A stretch of DNA of 10,527 bases, taken from the NCBI GenBank assembly GCA_015520425.1, contig WAQC01000143.1:1-10527 (forward strand). The letters run 5' to 3'. The notes below the pieces were generated by a model that worked only from the letters and a program-made list of their open reading frames with translations, was not told the DNA's origin and made no database searches. Positions within the stretch are counted from its first letter, which is position 1. The number at the start of each line of letters is the position of its first letter. The DNA comes from Candidatus Pelearchaeum sp. (GTDB lineage Archaea > Thermoproteota > Nitrososphaeria_A > Caldarchaeales > Caldarchaeaceae). The position numbers were made by a program, and so were the translations under genes. Positions 1 through 4,288 of this stretch are shown piece by piece.

Positions 1-516
1 GTATCCGTGTAGGTATGCTGTTATTAGGGCTTCTTTTTGTTTTTGTGTCAGGTTTGCTAATGGTGTTGGTTTTTCTGGTTTTAAGCTGGTAAGCTTTAGT
101 ATCTTATGTTCTATTTTGTTTTCATGCATTAGTTTTAAGGCGTGTCGTATATCGTTATCGCTGCCGACTAGTGTGATTCTTTGTTTGGTGCAATCTAGGA
201 AGATGGGGGTTTCGTAGTTGATTACATCTGGTTTTCTGATTCCTTTTGGAATATTGAACCTTCCTCTAACGAAGACTGTAAATACGCCATTCGTATTGTG
301 CATTAAAATAACTTCTTTTATTGTTGTGCCGTTCTTTAAGTCTTTTATGTCTAGCTTTTTATCAGTTGGCTTAATCTTGAGAATTGCTGCAAACTCGTCT
401 ATATCGCATTTTATGCATTTCAATACTTCTATTACTTGTAGTTTTTTATGAGCCTCGCCTAGGAGGAGTTGCCAGAATTTTGTGAAGTCTATTTCAAGTT
501 CTGCTTTTTTGAGCAT
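1..516 (-). CDS. HTH_10 (bacterio-opsin activator type) transcriptional regulator, C-terminus cut by window edge
   Basis: An open minus-strand frame of 172 codons runs from ATG at 516-514 to base 1 without a stop. Residues 1-150 read like the N-terminal sensor region of archaeal HTH_10 proteins: a WQLL helix near 15-18, VLKC near 31-34, FVRGRF near 82-87 and LVGSDNDIR near 116-124. Residues 152-172 (PLANLTQKQKEALITAYLHGY) match the start of the HTH_10 DNA-binding domain, typically LTxxQxxxLxxAxxxGYY. Roughly 50 more residues, including the recognition helix, should lie beyond the edge. An in-frame ATG also exists at 594-592. I prefer 516 because a TATATAA box is centred 25 nt upstream, as expected for a leaderless transcript, and the extra 26 residues (N/H/Q/S-rich) resemble no domain. 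Codon use is more A/T-rich than in the genes to the right. The family call rests on motifs; the regulated target and ligand are unknown. Confidence 0.72.
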   Translation of the reverse strand, partial: MLKKAELEIDFTKFWQLLLGEAHKKLQVIEVLKCIKCDIDEFAAILKIKPTDKKLDIKDLKNGTTIKEVILMHNTNGVFTVFVRGRFNIPKGIRKPDVINYETPIFLDCTKQRITLVGSDNDIRHALKLMHENKIEHKILKLTSLKPEKPTPLANLTQKQKEALITAYLHGY

Positions 517-537
517 GTTATCGTTTTGGTGGTCGGG

Positions 538-544
538 TATATAA
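538..544. promoter_or_regulatory. TATA-like box between divergent genes
   Basis: TATATAA is the only strong TATA-like element between the minus-strand regulator and the plus-strand membrane gene. It is centred 25 nt from the ATG at 516, the archaeal TATA-to-start distance for leaderless mRNA. Its TATATA core is symmetric, so it could also serve the plus strand, where the mRNA would start near 567 with a leader of about 55 nt. No clear purine-rich BRE flanks it on either side, so direction cannot be assigned from sequence. Confidence 0.5.
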
Positions 545-621
545 GGTTGCCAAACGTGGCTGGCTGAAGAGTGATTTAGCTGTGTGTTGGGCATCTTTCT
601 GGTTGTTAGTGGTGGTTTCTT

Positions 622-1122
622 TTGAGTAGGGTTGGGATTGATGTTGGAACTGCTGGTAGATTGTTTAGGCTTATCTTGGGAGTGGGCATATTGTTCTTCG
701 TTAGCTATAGGATTTTACAGGCTTGGATAGCGTTTGGTGCAGCTATAGCCCCCGCAGTAATTACTATAGTGATATACTTCGCCGCGATATTAGCAGCTTA
801 TTTGGCTCTCTACTGGCTGATAGGTAAGAGGGTTCTGGCTAGGGATAGGCCGTGGATAAACACGCTTCTAATAGTAGGGCCGCCCTACTTAATGTTCATC
901 ATACACCTCACACTCTATCGCATAGACCTCCTTCTAATGGCGCTCTTACTCTACATCTCCATCTCTCTGATACTGTCTTGGAAGATAAGGTATGGCGGCT
1001 GCGAGATGGTTTCAATACCTATAATAATATTCAGGCAGCGTTGCACAACTTATTGCATCCCGATAGTTGTTGTTGATGTTCTTGAGAGAAGATGGGCTGA
1101 GCGTAAAAAGATGGATAGTTGA
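622..1122 (+). CDS. Small integral membrane protein with Cys-rich C-terminus (DUF2892/DUF6410-like)
   Basis: 166 residues from TTG 622. An in-frame TAG at 607-609 leaves no start between it and TTG, and GGTGG at 611-615 can act as ribosome binding site. The protein has an amphipathic start (DVGTAGRLFRLILG) that resembles DUF2892-type membrane proteins. About four hydrophobic segments follow, near residues 13-28, 41-67, 80-97 and 101-119. The tail carries three cysteines, C127 (YGGCEMVSIP), C141 and C145 (TTYCIPI), and ends with VDVLERR. This overall plan resembles an uncharacterised actinobacterial and archaeal family that I recall as DUF6410-like, but the assignment is from memory and uncertain. 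The cysteines could bind metal or form disulfides. Function is unknown. Its stop abuts the stop of the convergent acetyltransferase gene with no spacer. Confidence 0.62.
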   Translation: MSRVGIDVGTAGRLFRLILGVGILFFVSYRILQAWIAFGAAIAPAVITIVIYFAAILAAYLALYWLIGKRVLARDRPWINTLLIVGPPYLMFIIHLTLYRIDLLLMALLLYISISLILSWKIRYGGCEMVSIPIIIFRQRCTTYCIPIVVVDVLERRWAERKKMDS

Positions 1123-1146
1123 TTATTTCTTTATTATTGTTTCTCT
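1123..1146 (+). terminator. T-rich tract after the membrane-protein gene
   Basis: Directly after the TGA stop at 1120-1122 the plus strand is T-rich (TTATTTCTTTATTATTGTTT). U-rich stretches without a strong hairpin are enough for transcription termination in archaea. The same bases encode the last codons of the minus-strand acetyltransferase, so the composition is partly constrained by coding. Confidence 0.35.
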
Positions 1147-1602
1147 TGCGTATGTGCTTATTATTGCTCTGAAGTTTAGGTTTGTGTAGAATCTTGTTGC
1201 TATCTCGTTTAGTGATGGGAACTCTGCCGTTATTATCTCCGCTCTTTCCTTCAGTATGTTGACTGCGTATTCTAGTAGTTTGACCCCATTTCCCTTACGT
1301 CGGTATTCTGGGAGTAGGTATAGCTCCACTATGTTTCCCTCGGTCTTCGGGTAGTAAAAGAGCCTCTCCTTTATGTCTGCCTTGAGGAATCCCACTACTC
1401 TCCCATCTGCTTCTGCCACTACTACCAGAGAGTTCTCCGACTTGATTGCCTCTTCTAGGTATTTCCGCCCTATCTCCGCTATGTCCTCTCGGAGCCTTAG
1501 GAGTGGGTCAAACTCTTCGTTGAGGCGTTTCTGTCTGATGAGTAGGTCAACCAGCCTGTCTAGGTCGTTTAGTGTTGCTTTTCTAAACGTTACCGCCGTC
1601 AT
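1123..1602 (-). CDS. GNAT-family N-acetyltransferase
   Basis: 159 residues, a normal length for a single-domain GNAT. The N-terminus VTFRKATLNDLDRLVDLL is the usual beta1-alpha1 of the fold. SLVVVAEADGRVVGFLKAD (58-76) is the beta2-beta3 hairpin. Motif A, IVELYLLPEYRRKGNGVKLL (91-110), contains the acetyl-CoA pyrophosphate loop R-R-K-G-N-G at 101-106. The closing part, EIATRFYTNLNFRAI (133-147), matches motif B (NxxAxxFYxxLGF). It should transfer acetyl from acetyl-CoA to an amine; the acceptor (protein N-terminus, lysine or small molecule) cannot be read from the sequence. It starts 7 nt after the malic enzyme stop, so the two are very likely co-transcribed. GAGGG overlapping the upstream stop, about 11 nt before ATG 1602, may serve as ribosome binding site. 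Family call is secure, substrate is not. Confidence 0.88.
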   Translation of the reverse strand: MTAVTFRKATLNDLDRLVDLLIRQKRLNEEFDPLLRLREDIAEIGRKYLEEAIKSENSLVVVAEADGRVVGFLKADIKERLFYYPKTEGNIVELYLLPEYRRKGNGVKLLEYAVNILKERAEIITAEFPSLNEIATRFYTNLNFRAIISTYARETIIKK

Positions 1603-1609
1603 ATCGTTT

Positions 1610-2938
1610 CTAACCCTCTGGGAATGGTTTAATGAACTTATCCTCCATAAGCCGCTCTAGTATGCTTCGCGCTCTGGCGATTATTCTCACAGCCTTCACG
1701 TAAGCCTCGTCGTAGTCAAGCGGCGTTCTGGCCATGCCTTGTTTGCTTGCCTGCTCGGCCACACTAGCTGCCACGTGGATATACACCCTCCAGTCATCCA
1801 TGGTCGGTATTATGTAGTCCTCGCTGAGCTTATGCTCTGGAACATATTCGGCTAGAGCCTGTGATGCGCGTATCATCATCTCATCGGTGATTGTTGTTGC
1901 TTTTACGTCTAGGGCGCCTCTGAATACTGATGGGAATATTAGGCTGTTATTCACTTGGTTTGGGAAGTCGCTTCTGCCTGTAGCCACTATGCGCGCACCC
2001 GCCTCCCTAGCGTCCCATGGCCATATCTCTGGCACGGGGTTGGCCAGGGCGAATACTATTGCGTCGCTATTCATCTTCCTAATCCATTCCTTCTTCACAA
2101 CACCTGGGCCTGGTTTTGACGCTGCTATGAGTACGTCAGCGCCTTCCAGTGCTTCTGCTATACCACCCGTGATGCGCTCGCGGTTGGTCTTGAGGGCCAG
2201 CTCGTATTTCCATGGGTTTTTGAGCATGAGCTCGTCCATATCATCCCTCTCAGCATGTAGTATTCCGCGCGAGTCTACCAGAATCAGCTTGCCAGGGTCT
2301 GCGCCAGCCTTCTCAAGTATCCTCGCGGTAGCCACGTTTGAGGCCCCAGCACCTAGAAGGGTTATGCGCACATCACCCATCTTCTTACCAACTATCTTGA
2401 GAGCATTTATCAGCCCCGCTAGTGTTGCCGATGCTGTTCCCAGCTGGTCGTCATGCCATACGGGTATTTGCATACTCTCGCGCAGGGTGTCAAGGATTCT
2501 GAAGCACTTAGGAGATTCTATATCCTCTAAGTTGATTCCACCAAAGCTGGGCTCAAGCGACTTGACTATCTCAATGAACTTCTCAGGCTCGCGCGCGTTT
2601 AGGCATATTGGTATAGCGTCTACGCCGCCTAGATATTTGAAGATAACTGCCTTCCCCTCCATGACGGGCATGGCGGCTTCAGGGCCTATATCCCCAAGAC
2701 CTAGAACGCGTGTTCCATCTGTTACAACAGCGATGGTGTTCCATCTGCTCGTGTATTCAAATGAGAGCTTGGGCGACTCTACAATAGCCTTGCTCACGGA
2801 AGCTACGCCTGGCGTATACCATACCGCGAAGTCTCTTAGGCTCTTTATCGGTATCTTGGGAACTATCTCATATTTTCCCGCATAGTATGGTGCTACTCTC
2901 ACGGCGTCTTTTCCCGACTTCTCCAGCTCAACCCCCAT
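1610..2938 (-). CDS. NAD(P)-dependent malic enzyme (malate to pyruvate + CO2)
   Basis: Oxidatively decarboxylates L-malate to pyruvate with a divalent metal. From ATG 2938 it has 442 residues, the size of bacterial/archaeal short malic enzymes. Visible landmarks: Y41 in WYTPGVA (catalytic Tyr), K96 in MEGKAVIFK (catalytic Lys), E138-D139 and D163-D164 (HDDQLGTA) as metal ligands, Rossmann loop LLGAGASN (194-201), ANPVPE (299-304) and QVNNSLIFP (328-336). D222 at the end of the second Rossmann strand would favour NAD, but specificity is inference. A GTG at 2953 lengthens the protein by five residues. I choose ATG 2938 because GGGTGA at 2955-2950 is a good ribosome binding site 11 nt before it, while GTG 2953 lies inside that motif and only about 8 nt from the predicted mRNA start. 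First gene of a pair with the acetyltransferase; divergent from the first DUF35 gene. Confidence 0.93.
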   Translation of the reverse strand: MGVELEKSGKDAVRVAPYYAGKYEIVPKIPIKSLRDFAVWYTPGVASVSKAIVESPKLSFEYTSRWNTIAVVTDGTRVLGLGDIGPEAAMPVMEGKAVIFKYLGGVDAIPICLNAREPEKFIEIVKSLEPSFGGINLEDIESPKCFRILDTLRESMQIPVWHDDQLGTASATLAGLINALKIVGKKMGDVRITLLGAGASNVATARILEKAGADPGKLILVDSRGILHAERDDMDELMLKNPWKYELALKTNRERITGGIAEALEGADVLIAASKPGPGVVKKEWIRKMNSDAIVFALANPVPEIWPWDAREAGARIVATGRSDFPNQVNNSLIFPSVFRGALDVKATTITDEMMIRASQALAEYVPEHKLSEDYIIPTMDDWRVYIHVAASVAEQASKQGMARTPLDYDEAYVKAVRIIARARSILERLMEDKFIKPFPEG

Positions 2939-2949
2939 GTAGCACGCCT

Positions 2950-2955
2950 TCACCC
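2950..2955 (-). promoter_or_regulatory. Shine-Dalgarno that decides the malic enzyme start
   Basis: GGGTGA on the minus strand, complementary to the archaeal 16S 3' end, lies 11 nt before ATG 2938. The alternative GTG start at 2953 is part of the motif itself, which argues for the ATG. Confidence 0.55.
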
Positions 2956-2982
2956 GCGACAGTGATGCGTTTTATCGTGGCG

Positions 2983-2990
2983 TTATATAA
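2983..2990. promoter_or_regulatory. Symmetric TATA box shared by malic enzyme and DUF35 genes
   Basis: TTATATAA is a perfect 8-bp palindrome in the divergent intergenic region. On the minus strand it predicts transcription start near 2961, giving a leader of about 23 nt that contains the GGGTGA ribosome binding site of the malic enzyme. On the plus strand it predicts a start near 3012, about 52 nt before GTG 3064. No other TATA-like element of comparable quality serves either gene. Confidence 0.55.
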
Positions 2991-2998
2991 GCTGTAGT

Positions 2999-3018
2999 TT
3001 CCGCCAAGCTTGGCGGAA
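2999..3018. promoter_or_regulatory. Perfect 20-bp palindrome, candidate operator
   Basis: The core CCGCCAAGCTTGGCGG (3001-3016) is extended by TT and AA on its two sides, giving 20 bp with exact dyad symmetry and no spacer. It begins 8 nt after the shared TATA box and covers the predicted plus-strand transcription start, a typical place for an archaeal repressor. Seen from the malic enzyme it lies upstream of the TATA box. In RNA it could form a hairpin only with a very tight loop, so a protein-binding DNA site is the more likely reading. The cognate regulator is unknown. Confidence 0.5.
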
Positions 3019-3050
3019 TACTCTTATAGATTCTATGACCTAGCCCTGTT

Positions 3051-3056
3051 AGGTGG
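3051..3056 (+). promoter_or_regulatory. Shine-Dalgarno that decides the first DUF35 start
   Basis: AGGTGG stands 7 nt before GTG 3064, ideal spacing for an archaeal ribosome binding site. The competing TTG at 3010 has no comparable site and would need a leaderless TTG start. Confidence 0.5.
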
Positions 3057-3063
3057 AGCTGCG

Positions 3064-3570
3064 GTGAGTTCAAAGATAAGCCGCTACCCTGGTGTTGAGA
3101 TAAGCCAACGCGACCTGCTGGAGAGGCGTGTCTTCGGAATAGGCCAACGCATGGAGCTTGAGTATAGCTGGAGCGAAGGCGAGGCGCTGAGTAGGTTCTT
3201 CCAAGAGCTGAAGAATGGAAGGATAATAGCTAGGAAATGCTATAGATGCCAACGCATAATGGTCCCGCCCAGAATGTACTGCGAGGAGTGTTTCAGAAAG
3301 ACTGATGAGTGGGTCTATGTGAGCGATACTGGGACTGTGAATACCTTCTCAATATGCTATGTTGATACAGATGCTTCGCGTCTTGAGACACCTAGGATAC
3401 CTGCGGTCATTGAGATTGATGGGGCTAGTCCTGGTATGGGGATACTTCACGTTCTTGGAGAGGTTGAGCCGCGTGATGTGTATATAGGCATGCGTGTGAA
3501 GGCTGTCTGGCTACCACAGGAAGAGAGGAAAGGCGCTATAACAGATATAAAATACTTTAAACCCCTATGA
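3064..3570 (+). CDS. DUF35 zinc-ribbon/OB-fold protein (acyl-CoA-binding type), paralog 1
   Basis: 168 residues from GTG 3064. The layout is DUF35: an N-terminal helix (EYSWSEGEALSRFFQELKNGRI), a rubredoxin-like zinc ribbon with cysteines at 59, 62, 73 and 76 (CYRC and CEEC around VPPRMY), then an OB-fold (VSDTGTVNTFSICYVD, PAVIEIDG, VYIGMRVKAVW). Archaeal DUF35 proteins accompany thiolase/HMG-CoA-synthase or other acyl-CoA enzymes and are thought to bind the CoA moiety or bridge complexes; no thiolase gene is in the window. An upstream in-frame TTG at 3010 would add 18 residues, but it lies inside the 20-bp palindrome and at the predicted mRNA start. GTG 3064 has AGGTGG (3051-3056) 7 nt before it, so I prefer it. 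The last 6 bases overlap the convergent zinc-ribbon gene. Family confident; partner unknown. Confidence 0.85.
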   Translation: MSSKISRYPGVEISQRDLLERRVFGIGQRMELEYSWSEGEALSRFFQELKNGRIIARKCYRCQRIMVPPRMYCEECFRKTDEWVYVSDTGTVNTFSICYVDTDASRLETPRIPAVIEIDGASPGMGILHVLGEVEPRDVYIGMRVKAVWLPQEERKGAITDIKYFKPL

Positions 3571-3768
3571 ACGTCTCTGCGTCTTAATCCTAATCAACTC
3601 TTCACGCGCCTCTTCGTGGCTACTGGCTAGATAGAGTATAGACTCGCGTGAAATTCTGTTGTTAGCGCCGCATCTAAAACAAGTAAAACTACTATTGGCG
3701 GTGGTTATCTGCGCATTCCCACACCTATGGCAGGCCACCACCTTATATTCCCTCTTCACAGCCCTCAA
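3565..3768 (-). CDS. 67-residue zinc-ribbon protein (DUF1922-like)
   Basis: A small basic protein with two CxxC knuckles: C13-HR-C16 and C30-FR-C33, in the context VVACHRCGNAQITT and FTCFRCGANNRIS. The spacing is that of a single treble-clef/zinc-ribbon unit, and it resembles the short crenarchaeal zinc-ribbon proteins grouped near DUF1922. The C-terminal half (ESILYLASSHEEAREELIRIKTQ) is predicted helical. It may bind nucleic acid or a protein partner; the function is unknown. Start: TTG 3768, or GTG 3759 three codons later, which is almost as good; neither has a strong ribosome binding site. A minus-strand TATA-like TTTATTA at 3805-3799 predicts transcription from about 3776, close to either start. 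The gene is divergent from the second DUF35 gene and overlaps the stop of the first by 6 nt. All three neighbours carry zinc ribbons. Confidence 0.8.
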   Translation of the reverse strand: MRAVKREYKVVACHRCGNAQITTANSSFTCFRCGANNRISRESILYLASSHEEAREELIRIKTQRRS

Positions 3769-3775
3769 GCCCTAT

Positions 3776-3791
3776 CTCATGACGTCATGAG
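3776..3791. promoter_or_regulatory. Perfect 16-bp palindrome, candidate operator
   Basis: CTCATGACGTCATGAG has exact dyad symmetry with no spacer. It lies 7 nt from the TATA-like box at 3799-3805, covers the predicted start of the minus-strand zinc-ribbon mRNA and lies upstream of the TATA box of the plus-strand DUF35-EMO-ETF operon. This mirrors the arrangement of the 20-bp palindrome at 2999-3018, although the two sequences differ. Confidence 0.42.
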
Positions 3792-3798
3792 CAAATTC

Positions 3799-3805
3799 TA
3801 ATAAA
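3799..3805. promoter_or_regulatory. TATA-like box between zinc-ribbon and second DUF35 genes
   Basis: Plus strand TAATAAA preceded by A-rich AAATTC (BRE-like), centred 28 nt before ATG 3830, fits a leaderless promoter for the DUF35-EMO-ETF operon. Read on the minus strand it is TTTATTA, centred about 26 nt before position 3776, just ahead of the zinc-ribbon gene start. Confidence 0.5.
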
Positions 3806-3829
3806 GTCTCAAGATGCAGGATAACCGCA

Positions 3830-4273
3830 ATGCAACAGACATACGACCCCAGGAGAATTGAGCTTGAGATGCTCTACTCGCCTGGAGTGGCTGGCCAGGA
3901 GTTTCTACGCAGATTGAAGGAGGAGGGGAGCCTGACGGCCTCGCGCTGTAAGAAGTGTGGTGCAACGGTCATGCCGCCGCGCATATACTGCCTAGAATGC
4001 TTCTCCAACGATATTGAGTTTATCCCAATAAAGCCGCGTGGCAGGATATACACATACACGGTAGCATACGTTGATGGGCGCGGCAACAGGCTTGAGAATC
4101 CCGTGATATACGCCATAATATCGTTTGACGGCGTTAAGGGTGGGATAACACACCGCGTAAATGCATCTCCAGAAAACGTCAGAATCGGAATGGAGGTGGA
4201 GGCCGTTCTTAGACCAAGCGGGGAGCGCAGAGGCGAGCTTAACGATATAATCCATTTTGAGCCAGTCCACTAG
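3830..4273 (+). CDS. DUF35 zinc-ribbon/OB-fold protein, paralog 2, first gene of the EMO-ETF operon
   Basis: 147 residues, the common DUF35 length. Zinc ribbon cysteines are C40, C43, C54 and C57 (CKKC, CLEC flanking VMPPRIY). The N-terminal helix is SPGVAGQEFLRRLKEEGSL. The OB-fold runs from GRIYTYTVAYVD (71-82) through YAIISFDGVKGGITHRV to IGMEVEAVLRP (119-129). It shares layout and several blocks with the DUF35 upstream (PPRxYCxECF, AYVD/CYVD, RIGMEV/YIGMRV), so the two are paralogs. ATG 3830 sits about 28 nt after a TATA-like box and has no ribosome binding site, consistent with a leaderless start. The next gene begins 15 nt after its stop. DUF35 proteins normally partner thiolases or HMG-CoA synthase; being the lead gene of an electron-transfer-flavoprotein operon suggests a role in acyl-CoA oxidation, which is inference. 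Confidence 0.88.
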   Translation: MQQTYDPRRIELEMLYSPGVAGQEFLRRLKEEGSLTASRCKKCGATVMPPRIYCLECFSNDIEFIPIKPRGRIYTYTVAYVDGRGNRLENPVIYAIISFDGVKGGITHRVNASPENVRIGMEVEAVLRPSGERRGELNDIIHFEPVH

Positions 4274-4288
4274 AGAGGGGATGCCTGT

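Noticed and set aside
218..451. Plus-strand ORF (77 codons) near the left edge
   Set aside because: It is the opposite strand of the HTH_10 regulator, which has recognisable motifs; this frame has none.
525..554. TTTGG and CCAAA arms flanking the TATA box at 538
   Set aside because: Five-base arms separated by 20 bases are too weak to claim as an operator.
1887..2885. Long plus-strand ORF (332 codons) antisense to malic enzyme
   Set aside because: It lies wholly inside the malic enzyme gene. Its product is Ser/Pro/Arg-rich with no motif, as expected for a frame opposite a biased coding sequence. The minus-strand protein has full family signatures.
2939..2953. GTG 2953 as the malic enzyme start
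   Set aside because: The GTG lies within the GGGTGA motif that positions ATG 2938 and would be only about 8 nt from the predicted mRNA start. It adds just five residues, so it cannot be excluded fully.
3010..3063. TTG 3010 as the start of the first DUF35 protein
   Set aside because: It falls inside the 20-bp palindrome and at the predicted transcription start, without ribosome binding site. GTG 3064 has AGGTGG at 7 nt.
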